Shown here: positions 17,801 through 26,835 of the stretch, one piece after another
Position numbering within the stretch: the first letter of the stretch is position 1
Layout: each line of letters begins with the position of its first letter
Source of the DNA: Pseudomonas sp. KK4
GTDB lineage: Bacteria; Pseudomonadota; Gammaproteobacteria; Pseudomonadales; Pseudomonadaceae
Direction: 5' to 3'
Length of the DNA: 64,000 nt
Assembly: GCF_001984065.1 (NCBI RefSeq)
Contig: NZ_LYVP01000019.1
Span: forward strand, 1 to 64,000
Translations under genes and position numbers: made by a program
The notes under the pieces: generated by a model
Databases searched by the model: none
The model's input: only the letters and a program-made list of their open reading frames with translations
What the model was told of the DNA's origin: nothing

Positions 17801-19393
17801 ATGCGTATTTCTACAGCACAATATTACGCGGCGTCGGCTGCCAACTATTCGCGCAACCTCAACAACGTGATGAAAACCGCGGAAGAGGCCAGCAGCGGGG
17901 TTAAGGTCAACACGGCGGCCGACGATCCGGTGGGCGCCGCGCGTTTGCTGCAACTGGAGCAACAAAAAGCCATGTTGGGGCAGTACACCACCAACATCCA
18001 GGCGCTGAACACCGCCCAGGCGCAGGAAGAAAGCGTACTGGACAGCATCAACAACACGCTGCAGAAAGTCAGTGAACTGGCCGTGCGTGCCGGTGGCGGT
18101 TCGTTGAACGACGATGACCGTAAATCCATTGCTGCCGAACTCAAGCAGTCGGAAGAGCAATTGCTGAGCCTGATGAACAGCAAGGATGCCAACGGCAAGT
18201 ACATCTTCTCCGGCGCCAGCAACAACACGCAGCCGTTTGTGAAAAACAGTGATGGCACCTACAGCTACCAGGGTGACCAGACTCAGCTGGAGCTGAAAAT
18301 CGGCGATTCGATGTCGCTGGGTCTGAACGATACCGGTTGGGATGTGTTCCAGCAGGCGATCAATGCGGCGCGCAGCTCGACTACCATGACCGCGCCGGCC
18401 GTCGATGACGGGCGTGTGAAACTGTCGCCTGGACTGGTCAGTTCCGGTGCGGCATTCGATGCGAATTTTCGCAGCGGGCAGCCTTACACCATGGCGTTTA
18501 CCAGCAGTACCCAGTTTGTGATTACCGATGCACTGGGTAATGACGTGACTGCAGAGGCGATCGGTGGTGGCAAGTTTGATCCGAATGCCAAAGGTGGTTC
18601 CGACGTGACTTTCCGTGGTGTGACCTTCAAATTGGATATTGCTTTCCAGCCGGGCGACACCCCTGCCGACACCGCCAGTGCGGATGCTGTGATCGCAGGT
18701 CATAGTTTCCAGTTGACTGCCAAACCAGACAGCTTTGTTGCCAACCGAGCCCCGGGCAATACCTCGACAGCCATCATCTCCCAGACTTCGGTGACCAACG
18801 CCGCTGATTACAAAAGCTTCTTTCCAGAAGGCGGGGCGGTTCTGAAGTTCACCGGTCCCGGCACCTTTGAGTTGTATGCGCGTCCACTGACCAGTAGCAG
18901 TACACCCGTCTCCACCGGTACCGTGACGGCTGGCGTGGCCACGGCCGCCGGTGTCAGCTTTACCCTCGGCGGCACGCCACCTAATCCGGTAGCCGGCGAT
19001 CAGTTTGATATCGCGGTCAATACGCACCAGACGCAAAACGTGCTCGACACCATCAGTCAACTGCGTTCGGCCCTCGACGCGCCGACCCAGGGTAATCCGA
19101 TTGCGCAGCGTTTCCTGCAAGACACTGTGGCCTCGTCCATTGCCAACCTGAACAACGCCAAGAACCAAGTCGACCTGGCCCGTGGCGCGATCGGCGCGCG
19201 GGGCAACGTGATGGACATGCAGACCGAGCAGAACACCAGCACGGGCCTGATCAACGAATCGACCGGCAACGCGATCAAGAACTCCGATCCTGCCGAAGTG
19301 CTGACCCGCCTGACCCTGCAACAAACCATGCTGCAGGCCGCGCAACTGGCCTTCGCCAAAGTGTCCCAGTTGAGCCTTTTCAACAAGCTTTGA
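17801..19393 (+). CDS. flgL: Hook-filament junction protein FlgL (HAP3)
   Basis: Second junction protein, 530 residues. The N-terminal D0/D1 helices (NYSRNLNNVMKTAEEASSGVKVN) and C-terminal helix (TLQQTMLQAAQLAFAKVSQLSLFNKL) are conserved and flagellin-like. The region from about 180 to 420 is a large variable insert, making it about 100 or more residues longer than typical FlgL. Export probably needs the chaperone FlgN, encoded outside this window. It is the last gene of flgFGHIJKL and is followed by a very strong terminator. Confidence 0.93.
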   Translation: MRISTAQYYAASAANYSRNLNNVMKTAEEASSGVKVNTAADDPVGAARLLQLEQQKAMLGQYTTNIQALNTAQAQEESVLDSINNTLQKVSELAVRAGGGSLNDDDRKSIAAELKQSEEQLLSLMNSKDANGKYIFSGASNNTQPFVKNSDGTYSYQGDQTQLELKIGDSMSLGLNDTGWDVFQQAINAARSSTTMTAPAVDDGRVKLSPGLVSSGAAFDANFRSGQPYTMAFTSSTQFVITDALGNDVTAEAIGGGKFDPNAKGGSDVTFRGVTFKLDIAFQPGDTPADTASADAVIAGHSFQLTAKPDSFVANRAPGNTSTAIISQTSVTNAADYKSFFPEGGAVLKFTGPGTFELYARPLTSSSTPVSTGTVTAGVATAAGVSFTLGGTPPNPVAGDQFDIAVNTHQTQNVLDTISQLRSALDAPTQGNPIAQRFLQDTVASSIANLNNAKNQVDLARGAIGARGNVMDMQTEQNTSTGLINESTGNAIKNSDPAEVLTRLTLQQTMLQAAQLAFAKVSQLSLFNKL

Positions 19394-19413
19394 GTCGGTC
19401 CTGACCGCTCGCG

Positions 19414-19446
19414 GCCAGCCCCTGTCACAGGGGCTGGCTTTTTTTT
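19414..19446 (+). terminator. Strong terminator after flgL
   Basis: GCCAGCCCCTG-TCA-CAGGGGCTGGC is a perfect 11-bp stem followed by eight T. The remaining 257 bases before the KAS III gene show no other clear element. Confidence 0.95.
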
Positions 19447-19703
19447 GCGTTTTTTTTGTAGGAAACGTGGTGCGGCGGGCGACATTCGGACCCCGAAATC
19501 AAATAAAGCGCCGATCTCTGAGTGACCCGTCAGTCAAAACGCGCATCTTCACTGTATCCTGTCTGCGGGCGGTGAAGGTGGCGGGCTCTCCAAGGCTTGT
19601 AATAGAGTCCCGATGTCGCTTCTTCTGGGGGCCAGGCCCCGACTGTAGACGCCCTCGATTCAGCGAGCGGCGATGTTCAGCTGTTTATTATTGGGAAGCC
19701 ATA

Positions 19704-20633
19704 ATGATTGGCATAAAAAATATAGCGAGTTACGTGCCGACAGCCGGGGTTGATAACTACGCCCAGGGTGCAAAGTTCGACAAGGACGAAACCTTCATCC
19801 TTGGCAAGATCGGTTCGGCGTTTTTGCCGCGCATGGATGCCGATCAGGAAACCTCGGATCTGTGTGTCGAAGCAGTCAATGCGTTGTTCGCCGCCAGCCC
19901 TGAACTCAAGCGTGAATCCATCGACTGCCTGATCGTCGTCACCCAGAACGGTGATGAAGAAGGGTTGCCGCACACCGCCGCGATTGTCCAGGACAAGCTG
20001 GGCCTGCCGACCAACGTCGCCGCTTTCGACATTTCCCTGGGCTGTTCCGGTTACGTCTACGGCCTGTATGCGATCAAGGGCTTCATGGAAGCGGCGGGGC
20101 TGAAAAACGGCCTGCTGATCACCGCCGATCCCTATTCGAAGATCGTCGACCCGGAAGACCGCAACACCACCATGCTGTTCGGCGATGCCGCCACCGCCAC
20201 CTGGATGGGCGAAAACGCCGTCTGGCAGTTGGGTAAATCGAAGTTCGGCACCGACGGTTCCGGTGCGCCGCACCTTAAGGTTACCGACGGTGTGTTCTTC
20301 ATGAACGGGCGCCAGGTCTTCAACTTCGCCTTGCTCAAGGTGCCGGCGCATTTGCATGAACTGCTGGACGAGTCGAATCTGCAGGCCAGTGATATCAACG
20401 CCTTCTGCATTCACCAGGGCAGTGCGGCCATCGTAGATGCCGTGGCCCGTCGCTTCGAAGAAGGCGAGCCGGAGAAGTTCGTCAAGGACATGCTCGAAAC
20501 CGGCAACACCGTTTCGTCGAGCATTCCGCTGCTGTTGCAAAACCACGTGTTCGATTCCAAATGGACTCGTGTGGCCATCAGCGGCTTTGGCGTAGGCCTT
20601 TCGTGGGGCTCGGCGATTCTCTATCGCGGCTGA
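19704..20633 (+). CDS. 3-oxoacyl-ACP synthase III-like protein
   Basis: Protein of 309 residues of the KAS III (FabH) family, which condenses an acyl-CoA with malonyl-ACP. The triad is intact: C114 (SLGCSGYVYGL), H237 (FCIHQGSAA) and N268 (ETGNTVSSS). It lies between flgL and fliC, where pseudomonads carry flagellin-glycosylation islands. In P. syringae a FabH-like gene there (orf3/fgt3) sits beside the glycosyltransferases fgt1 and fgt2 and is thought to supply the acyl group of the modified viosamine glycan. No glycosyltransferase is present here. The ATG at 19704 starts the conserved MIGIKNIASYVP; upstream extension is implausible. Confidence 0.85.
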   Translation: MIGIKNIASYVPTAGVDNYAQGAKFDKDETFILGKIGSAFLPRMDADQETSDLCVEAVNALFAASPELKRESIDCLIVVTQNGDEEGLPHTAAIVQDKLGLPTNVAAFDISLGCSGYVYGLYAIKGFMEAAGLKNGLLITADPYSKIVDPEDRNTTMLFGDAATATWMGENAVWQLGKSKFGTDGSGAPHLKVTDGVFFMNGRQVFNFALLKVPAHLHELLDESNLQASDINAFCIHQGSAAIVDAVARRFEEGEPEKFVKDMLETGNTVSSSIPLLLQNHVFDSKWTRVAISGFGVGLSWGSAILYRG

Positions 20634-20651
20634 TCGACGCTTCGCTGTCGC

Positions 20652-20691
20652 AAAAAAAAACGCCCGGAAATGTAAGTTCCCGGGCGTTTTT
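20652..20691 (+). terminator. Terminator after the KAS III gene
   Basis: AACGCCCGGGAA-type stem (CGCCCGG...CCGGGCG) with A-run before and T-run after; probably bidirectional. Confidence 0.9.
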
Positions 20692-20776
20692 CGTTTTATT
20701 GGCGCCGGTATTCTGTCTCTAAAGCCTTGAAAATAAAGGGCTGGCACGCTGCCACTAAAAAATTCAAAAAAACCCC

Positions 20777-20803
20777 TCAAGCAAACGGGTCCCACGACGA
20801 TAA
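20777..20803 (+). promoter_or_regulatory. Sigma-28 (FliA) promoter candidate for fliC
   Basis: TCAAG, 14 bases, then GACGATAA. This closely fits the Pseudomonas FliA pattern TCAAG-N14/15-GCCGATAA. It leaves a leader of about 75-80 bases before fliC. Confidence 0.75.
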
Positions 20804-20883
20804 CTATTACGTAGGTTCTCTAGGCCAAACCCGACGGATGTCAGGGCCGGAAGCCGAAGTATCCATCCAACGAGGATTTCGTC

Positions 20884-22317
20884 ATGGCTTTAACTGTAAA
20901 CACCAACCTTGCTTCCTTGACCGTTCAGAACAACCTGAACAAAGCTTCCGGCAACCTGCAGACTTCGATGCAGCGCCTGTCCTCCGGCCTGCGCATCAAC
21001 AGCGCTAAAGACGACGCCGCTGGCCTGCAAATCTCCAACCGTCTGACCAGCCAAATCAACGGCCTGGGCACTGCCATCAAAAACGCCGGTGACGGTATCT
21101 CCATCGCGCAAACTGCTGAAGGCGCGATGCAAGAATCGACCAACATCCTGCAAAAAATGCGTACTCTGGCCCTGGCTTCCGCCAACGGCTCGCCAAGCGC
21201 TGAAGACCGTAAGTCGAACAACGCTGAATACGCTGCCCTGACTTCCGAACTGACCCGTATCGCTACCACCACTACCTTTGGTGGTCGTAACCTGCTGGAT
21301 GGTTCTTTCGGTACTACTGCTTTCCAAGTCGGCGCCAACGCCAACCAGACCATCAACATGACTCTGGGCGACGTATCGGCTAACAACATCGGTTCCCAGC
21401 AACTAAAAAGTGTAACCAACGCACCTAGCGCTGCTGGTGCTTACACTCCGGGCAACATCACTGTAACAGGTGGTGGCCAGACTAGCGCTGCTCTGGCAAT
21501 TGCTGCAAACGATTCGGCTAAGTCTGTCGCTGCCAAGTTGAACGGCGCTGTAGGTGGTCTGAGCGCTACTGCGAGCACTGAAGCCTCGTTCAAAGTAACC
21601 GCTACCGCTGCTTTGCCTGCTGCCTTCGACCTGACTGTAGCTGGCGCAACTGTCAGCTTCACTGGTATCACCAGCACTTCCGATCTGGCAGATCAGTTGA
21701 AATCCAACGCTGCCAAACTGGGCGTCAGCGTAAACTACGATTCTTCGACTCAAAGCCTGTCGGTTAAATCTGATACCGGCGAGAACCTGACCTTCAACAA
21801 CGGTAACGCCAACATTGCGGGCGTTCAGGTTGCCACTAAAGACGGCTCCGGCACTCTGAGCGGTTACACGGCTCTGGCTGCTACTGCAATCGTTGCTCAA
21901 GGCGCTGTATCGCTGAACTCCACCAGCAGCTACTCGCTGTCAGGTGCCGGCGTCGGCGGTCTGTTCGGCGCTGCCGCAGCTACTTCTGCCAACTCGACCA
22001 AGACCGTTGTCAGCAACACTGACGTGACCACCGCCGCTAACGCACAAAACGCAATCGACGTGATCACTCAGGCTATCGCCAACATCGACTCTCAGCGTGC
22101 TGACCTCGGTGCGGTACAAAACCGTTTCGACAGCACTGTGTCGAACCTGCGCAGCATCTCGGACAACTCCACAGCAGCTCGTGGCGTGATCCAGGACGTT
22201 GACTTCGCGGCAGAAACCGCTCAGCTGACCAAGCAGCAGACCCTGCAACAGGCATCCACCGCGATCCTGTCCCAGGCTAACCAGCTGCCATCGGCTGTGC
22301 TGAAACTGCTGGGTTAA
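20884..22317 (+). CDS. fliC: Flagellin FliC
   Basis: Filament subunit of 477 residues. The N-terminal D0/D1 domain (about 1-165, [20 protein letters not shown]) and C-terminal D1/D0 (about 385-477, ending [16 protein letters not shown]) are the conserved helical parts that polymerise and, in other bacteria, are sensed by TLR5/FLS2. The middle is rich in Ala, Ser and Thr and variable, a plausible target for O-glycosylation. Codon use is visibly biased (frequent GCT, AAC), as expected of a highly expressed gene. A sigma-28-like promoter precedes it and its own terminator follows. Confidence 0.97.
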   Translation: MALTVNTNLASLTVQNNLNKASGNLQTSMQRLSSGLRINSAKDDAAGLQISNRLTSQINGLGTAIKNAGDGISIAQTAEGAMQESTNILQKMRTLALASANGSPSAEDRKSNNAEYAALTSELTRIATTTTFGGRNLLDGSFGTTAFQVGANANQTINMTLGDVSANNIGSQQLKSVTNAPSAAGAYTPGNITVTGGGQTSAALAIAANDSAKSVAAKLNGAVGGLSATASTEASFKVTATAALPAAFDLTVAGATVSFTGITSTSDLADQLKSNAAKLGVSVNYDSSTQSLSVKSDTGENLTFNNGNANIAGVQVATKDGSGTLSGYTALAATAIVAQGAVSLNSTSSYSLSGAGVGGLFGAAAATSANSTKTVVSNTDVTTAANAQNAIDVITQAIANIDSQRADLGAVQNRFDSTVSNLRSISDNSTAARGVIQDVDFAAETAQLTKQQTLQQASTAILSQANQLPSAVLKLLG

Positions 22318-22340
22318 TTCCAGAGTTTGGTGAGTGACGG

Positions 22341-22370
22341 AAGGGCGCGTTTACGTGCCCTTTTGTCTTT
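22341..22370 (+). terminator. Terminator after fliC
   Basis: AGGGCGCG-TTTA-CGTGCCCT stem with one wobble pair, followed by TTTGTCTTTT. It would limit read-through from fliC into flaG. Confidence 0.8.
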
Positions 22371-22391
22371 TGAGCGACGAGGAGATCTAGC

Positions 22392-22742
22392 ATGGACATG
22401 AGCGTCAAGTTGAACCTGTCTTATCCCGCCGTTGCCCCACAAAGTGCAACGCCGGCTGTTGCAGATAAAAAAGATCAGCCCAAGGCAGAAAATTCTGAAG
22501 CGAAGGTCGTCGAACCAAAGCGAGATGAACTGCAAAAGGCTGTGACCGATATTCAGGAATTTGTCCAGGCTGCCCAGCGCAATCTGGATTTCTCCATTGA
22601 TGACTCCACAGGCCGTGTCGTGGTCAAGGTCATCGCTACCGAAACGGGCCTAGTCATTCGTCAGATCCCTTCGGAAGCTGCATTGAAACTGGCCCAAAGC
22701 CTGTCGGACGCCAGTAGTTTGTTGTTTGACGACAAAGTCTGA
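22392..22742 (+). CDS. flaG: Flagellar protein FlaG
   Basis: Protein of 116 residues of the FlaG family. The N-terminal half is a charged, disordered linker (residues 20-50, rich in Lys and Glu). The C-terminal half (about 50-116) is the conserved FlaG domain, with LDFSIDDSTGRVVVKVIATETG and an amphipathic helix. In Pseudomonas and Vibrio FlaG affects filament length; the biochemical role is not settled. It lies between fliC and fliD with its own ribosome site (GACGAGGAG). Confidence 0.9.
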   Translation: MDMSVKLNLSYPAVAPQSATPAVADKKDQPKAENSEAKVVEPKRDELQKAVTDIQEFVQAAQRNLDFSIDDSTGRVVVKVIATETGLVIRQIPSEAALKLAQSLSDASSLLFDDKV

Positions 22743-22820
22743 ACTGGCATGAATTTTGTTGCTGTCTGCGCTCGAGGCGCGTTTCGTCAAGAAAGCAGCA
22801 GCCACTGAACTAGGAGATAG

Positions 22821-24212
22821 ATGATGGCGGGTACATCGGTTAGTGGTATTGGTTCGAACATCGATACCCAGGCGATTGTGAAGTCTTTGGTGGACTCTGA
22901 AAGGGCTCCCAAACAAACTCAGATCAACAATCAAACGCTGAAGGCAACCACTTCGCTGTCGTCTATCGGCAAAATCCAGGCGGCGCTGGACGCGTTTCGC
23001 GGCGCACTGGATAACATGAAAACGGCCTCCAGTTTCAGTGGGTTGAGCGGCACGTCCACGGATGAGAAAGTCGCTACGGTGACCACCGGTAATGGTGCGG
23101 CAGCGGGCAGTTTCACGCTGTTGGTGACGCAACTGGCAACGGCGTCGAAAATCTCCACCAAAGTCTTCAGCGGCGGCGCGTCTTCGGTGGTGAATGCCGG
23201 TACATCGCCGACTGTGCTCAGTATCAAGCAAGGAGCCGATACTTTCGACGTCAGTATTCCTGCGGGCGCGACGTTGCAGCAGGTGCGCGACTCGATCAAC
23301 TCCCAGTACGCAAACCAGGGCCTAAGTGCCAACATTCTTACCGATGCCAATGGTTCTCGCATGGTGCTGACTTCTAACAAGACCGGCGAGGGGTCGGATC
23401 TGAGCTTGTCGGGCAACTCCGGGCTTGAAACTGGCACTTCGGTTCTCGCTACGCCGCAGAACGCCAAGTATAAAATCGATGGTGTTGTGGATATGGAGTC
23501 CAAGAGCAACACCATTACCGACGCGGTCAGCGGGATTACCCTCAAGTTGACAGGTATATCTCCCACTCCGTCCGGCGGCGGTTCACCCACGCCACTCACC
23601 ATCACCGTGGCGGCGGACACGACGACACTCAAATCGGCGGTCAAAGGTTTTGTCGATACCTACAACGCGCTGATCAAGGCTGCGAATACCGAGACTCAGG
23701 TCACCACCAATGCCGATGGTTCATTGACCACAGGCGCCCTTACAGGCGATGCCTCTCTGCGTTCGTTGTTGTCATCGGTACGTAACGAGTTGAACTCCAT
23801 GGGCGGTACGGGCCAATTGAAGTCCCTCGCTCAGTTCGGTGTCGAAACCGATCAGAAGACCGGATTGTTGTCGATCGACGACAAGGTGTTTAGTGCTGCG
23901 GCTCTTACCAATGCTGCCGATATCAACGGAATTTTTTCGGGTGATACCGGTTTGCTAGCACGCATGAAGTCTGCCACGGACAGCTTTGCGCAAAAAAATA
24001 CCGGCGTTTTTGCAGCGCGTTCTACTAGTCTTAGCGACAGTCTGAACGATCTAAAAAAACAGCAGGATGCCCTTGATGCGCGCATGACCGCTCTGCAAAC
24101 AAGTCTCACGGCTAAATACACCGCCATGGACTCCTTGGTGGCCAAGTTGCGCGCACAGAGCGACAGCATCATGACCACGCTCAACGCGTTGAATAATCCG
24201 AAGTCGGACTGA
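22821..24212 (+). CDS. fliD: Filament cap protein FliD (HAP2)
   Basis: Protein of 463 residues that caps the growing filament and folds incoming flagellin. The N-terminal coiled segment contains GIGSNIDTQAIVKSLVDSERAP, and the C-terminal helices (DSLNDLKKQQDALDARMTAL) match the FliD_N and FliD_C domains. The central region is variable. In P. aeruginosa FliD also mediates mucin adhesion. Two adjacent ATGs (22821 and 22824) are equally possible. A terminator follows, before fliS. Confidence 0.95.
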   Translation: MMAGTSVSGIGSNIDTQAIVKSLVDSERAPKQTQINNQTLKATTSLSSIGKIQAALDAFRGALDNMKTASSFSGLSGTSTDEKVATVTTGNGAAAGSFTLLVTQLATASKISTKVFSGGASSVVNAGTSPTVLSIKQGADTFDVSIPAGATLQQVRDSINSQYANQGLSANILTDANGSRMVLTSNKTGEGSDLSLSGNSGLETGTSVLATPQNAKYKIDGVVDMESKSNTITDAVSGITLKLTGISPTPSGGGSPTPLTITVAADTTTLKSAVKGFVDTYNALIKAANTETQVTTNADGSLTTGALTGDASLRSLLSSVRNELNSMGGTGQLKSLAQFGVETDQKTGLLSIDDKVFSAAALTNAADINGIFSGDTGLLARMKSATDSFAQKNTGVFAARSTSLSDSLNDLKKQQDALDARMTALQTSLTAKYTAMDSLVAKLRAQSDSIMTTLNALNNPKSD

Positions 24213-24227
24213 TTAAGGTCAGGCATT

Positions 24228-24268
24228 AAAAACCCAGGTCGTCGATAATGACAGCGCCTGGGTTTTTT
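24228..24268 (+). terminator. Terminator after fliD
   Basis: AAAACCCAGG...CCTGGGTTTTTT stem with an internal loop and T-run. fliS may therefore depend on read-through or its own promoter. Confidence 0.8.
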
Positions 24269-24367
24269 CTTTGGTGGCGGGTCTACGTTAAAGTTCTGTG
24301 TCGATCAGTCGACATAAAGATCAGAGCCCTTCAAATTTCAAGCTGTTGTCTGTCACGAGGTAGAAAC

Positions 24368-24757
24368 ATGAACCCCATGAGAGCCCTTCGCCAATATCAG
24401 AAGGTCAATTCCCACGCCCAGGTCTCTGAAGCCAACCCGCATCGCCTGGTGCAGATGCTGATGGAGGGTGGCCTGGATCGTATGGCTCAGGCCAAGGGGG
24501 CTCTGGAGCGTGGCGATATTGCACTCAAGGGGTTGATGCTGGGTAAAGCTGTGGACATCATCATCGGTCTGCGCGATGGCTTGAACCCGGAGAAGACCAA
24601 TGATCCGGCGTCCCTGCAGCAGCTCGATAATCTGTACGCCTACATGATGACGCGCTTGATGGAAGCCAACCGCGATAACAACGTGGTTATCATCGACGAA
24701 GTCTCCGGCCTGCTGGAAACCCTGAAAAGCGGCTGGGATGCCATTGCCAATCAATAG
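24368..24757 (+). CDS. fliS: Flagellin export chaperone FliS
   Basis: Cytoplasmic chaperone of 129 residues, four-helix bundle. It binds the C-terminal D0 helix of flagellin, prevents early polymerisation and guides it to FlhA. The family opening MNPMRALRQYQKVNSHAQV and the NPHRLVQMLMEGGLDRM motif are clear. An ACGAGGTAG ribosome site precedes the ATG; a longer in-frame start would run back into the fliD terminator. It is followed 24 bases later by a FliT/FleP-like gene. Confidence 0.95.
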   Translation: MNPMRALRQYQKVNSHAQVSEANPHRLVQMLMEGGLDRMAQAKGALERGDIALKGLMLGKAVDIIIGLRDGLNPEKTNDPASLQQLDNLYAYMMTRLMEANRDNNVVIIDEVSGLLETLKSGWDAIANQ

Positions 24758-24781
24758 GCCCCAAAGCCTGAGGATGACGTC

Positions 24782-25078
24782 ATGAGTCAAGCACTGCGGC
24801 GCATAGAAGAAACCCGCGAAGCCCTGATCGACGCCCTGGCGGCGCGTAATTGGGACGCGATTGGCGAACTGGATTCGACCTGCCGCGAATGCGTCGACGA
24901 GGTGCTCAGCGAGGCGCCGATCGACGAAGACGCAGTGCGCAGCAATCTTGAGGGGTTGTTGGCGGTGTACAAAGAGTTGCTCACGGCGACCATGGGCGAG
25001 CGGCAGGCGATAGTCGACGAGATGTCGCAGATCAATCAAGCACAAAAGGCGTCAAAGGTTTACCATCTGTTTGGTTAA
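24782..25078 (+). CDS. FliT/FleP-like flagellar chaperone
   Basis: Small acidic, all-helical protein of 98 residues in the place held by fliT or fleP after fliDS in pseudomonads. The sequence shows heptad-like helices and three cysteines within the first 45 residues but no catalytic motif. FliT-type proteins bind FliD for export; FleP of P. aeruginosa was described as affecting type IV pilus length. Position and size support the call; sequence similarity alone is modest. The ribosome site GAGGATGACGTC lies just upstream. Confidence 0.75.
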   Translation: MSQALRRIEETREALIDALAARNWDAIGELDSTCRECVDEVLSEAPIDEDAVRSNLEGLLAVYKELLTATMGERQAIVDEMSQINQAQKASKVYHLFG

Positions 25079-25115
25079 TTGACGCCAGTTAATCCAAACA
25101 TAGTGCGCCATAAAT

Positions 25116-25144
25116 TTGACTGTGCACGGTTTTTTGACTTAACT
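25116..25144 (+). promoter_or_regulatory. Sigma-70-like promoter candidate for fleQ
   Basis: TTGACT, 17 bases, TTAACT, about 105 bases before fleQ. It fits vegetative expression of the flagellar master regulator. The 171-base gap also holds a TGTGCACGG segment but no clear Vfr site. Confidence 0.4.
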
Positions 25145-25249
25145 AGTGGCTGTTCCAGATTTCAGTCGTCTTCAGGCATATTTAGCCTGCAAGCGTTTAG
25201 CTTGCCCCAGCATTTTGGGCATTGAGTTGACTAGGGAAGTTGCTATTGC

Positions 25250-26725
25250 ATGTGGCGTGAAACCAAAATTCTGCTGATAGATGACGATAGCGTCCGCCGC
25301 CGCGACCTGGCGGTGATTTTAAATTTTCTCGGCGAAGAAAATTTACCCTGCGGTAGCCACGACTGGCAGCAGGCTGTCGGCTCTTTGTCATCAAGTCGTG
25401 AAGTGATCTGTGTCCTTATCGGGACGGTCAATGCTCCTGGCGCGCTATTGGGCTTGCTAAAGACACTCTCGACCTGGGATGAGTTCCTTCCGGTTTTGCT
25501 GATGGGCGATAATTCTTCCATCGACCTGCCGGAAGACCAGCGTCGTCGCGTGCTTTCGACCCTCGAAATGCCGCCCAGCTACAGCAAGTTGCTCGACTCC
25601 CTGCATCGTGCCCAGGTCTACCGCGAGATGTATGACCAGGCCCGCGAGCGCGGCCGTCATCGCGAACCCAATCTTTTCCGTAGTCTCGTCGGCACCAGCC
25701 GGGCGATTCAGCACGTGCGCCAGATGATGCAGCAAGTGGCCGATACCGACGCCAGCGTGCTGATCCTCGGCGAGTCCGGCACCGGCAAGGAAGTGGTGGC
25801 GCGTAACCTGCACTACCATTCCAAGCGCCGTGAAGCGCCGTTCGTACCGGTCAACTGCGGGGCGATTCCGGCGGAGCTGCTGGAAAGCGAATTGTTCGGT
25901 CACGAGAAGGGCGCCTTCACCGGGGCGATCACCAGTCGCGCCGGGCGTTTCGAACTGGCCAACGGCGGCACCCTGTTCCTCGACGAAATCGGCGACATGC
26001 CGCTGCCGATGCAGGTCAAGCTGCTGCGCGTGTTGCAGGAGCGTACGTTCGAGCGCGTGGGCAGCAACAAGACCCAGAGCGTCGATGTGCGCATCATTGC
26101 CGCCACCCACAAGAATCTCGAAAGCATGATCGAGATCGGCACGTTCCGCGAAGACCTGTACTACCGCCTGAACGTGTTCCCGATCGAAATGGCGCCGCTG
26201 CGTGAGCGCGTCGAAGACATCCCGCTGCTGATGAACGAGTTGATCTCGCGCATGGAGCACGAGAAGCGCGGTTCGATCCGTTTCAACTCCGCCGCCATCA
26301 TGTCCCTGTGCCGTCACGGCTGGCCGGGCAACGTCCGCGAACTGGCCAACCTGGTGGAGCGCATGGCGATCATGCACCCGTACGGGGTGATAGGCGTGGT
26401 CGAGTTGCCGAAGAAATTCCGCTACGTCGACGACGAAGACGAGCAGATGGTCGACAGCCTGCGCAGCGATCTGGAAGAGCGGGTGGCCATCAACGGCCAT
26501 ACCCCGGACTTCACCGCCAATGCCATGCTGCCGCCGGAAGGCCTGGACCTGAAGGACTACCTCGGTGGTCTGGAGCAGGGCCTGATCCAGCAGGCGCTGG
26601 ATGATGCCAATGGCATCGTGGCACGTGCCGCCGAACGTCTGCGTATTCGCCGCACCACGCTGGTGGAGAAGATGCGCAAGTACGGCATGAGCCGTCGCGA
26701 CGGTGATGAACAGGCGGATGATTGA
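25250..26725 (+). CDS. fleQ: Flagellar master regulator FleQ
   Basis: Sigma-54 enhancer-binding protein of 491 residues at the top of the polar-flagellum hierarchy. It has an N-terminal receiver-like FleQ domain (1-125) and a central AAA+ domain with Walker A GESGTGKE (174-181) and GAFTGA (221-226). The C-terminal Fis-type helix-turn-helix is [20 protein letters not shown]. In Pseudomonas FleQ binds c-di-GMP, switches between flagellar and biofilm genes, and is held in check by FleN (encoded here at 51666). Its direct targets should include the sigma-54 promoters in this window. Confidence 0.96.
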   Translation: MWRETKILLIDDDSVRRRDLAVILNFLGEENLPCGSHDWQQAVGSLSSSREVICVLIGTVNAPGALLGLLKTLSTWDEFLPVLLMGDNSSIDLPEDQRRRVLSTLEMPPSYSKLLDSLHRAQVYREMYDQARERGRHREPNLFRSLVGTSRAIQHVRQMMQQVADTDASVLILGESGTGKEVVARNLHYHSKRREAPFVPVNCGAIPAELLESELFGHEKGAFTGAITSRAGRFELANGGTLFLDEIGDMPLPMQVKLLRVLQERTFERVGSNKTQSVDVRIIAATHKNLESMIEIGTFREDLYYRLNVFPIEMAPLRERVEDIPLLMNELISRMEHEKRGSIRFNSAAIMSLCRHGWPGNVRELANLVERMAIMHPYGVIGVVELPKKFRYVDDEDEQMVDSLRSDLEERVAINGHTPDFTANAMLPPEGLDLKDYLGGLEQGLIQQALDDANGIVARAAERLRIRRTTLVEKMRKYGMSRRDGDEQADD

Positions 26726-26765
26726 CGCCTGTTTTTCAAGGTCTTCATTTATAAGCGGTTTTTTT

Positions 26766-26782
26766 TAGGCACGGGTATTGCT
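26766..26782 (+). promoter_or_regulatory. Sigma-54 promoter for fleSR
   Basis: TAGGCACGGGTATTGCT: GG and GC are 10 bases apart and GGCACG/TTGCT match consensus except one base. It lies about 55 bases before fleS. Confidence 0.85.
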
Positions 26783-26835
26783 ACGTCCCTCGCAACGTTC
26801 CGTTTCACTGACGGTCAGCCAAGCGAGAAAGTACG

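Noticed and set aside
19470..19530. GCGCCGATCT as a sigma-28 promoter for the KAS III gene
   Set aside because: No TCAAG or TAAA element lies 14-16 bases upstream and the distance to the start codon is large.
19467..19703. N-terminal extension of the KAS III protein
   Set aside because: The frame is open but the translation is Arg/Pro-rich with no match to the family; the conserved MIGIKNIASY begins at 19704.
22743..22820. CTGGCATG...TTGC segment as a sigma-54 promoter for fliD
   Set aside because: The GG to GC distance is 13 bases, not 10, so sigma-54 would not be expected to use it.
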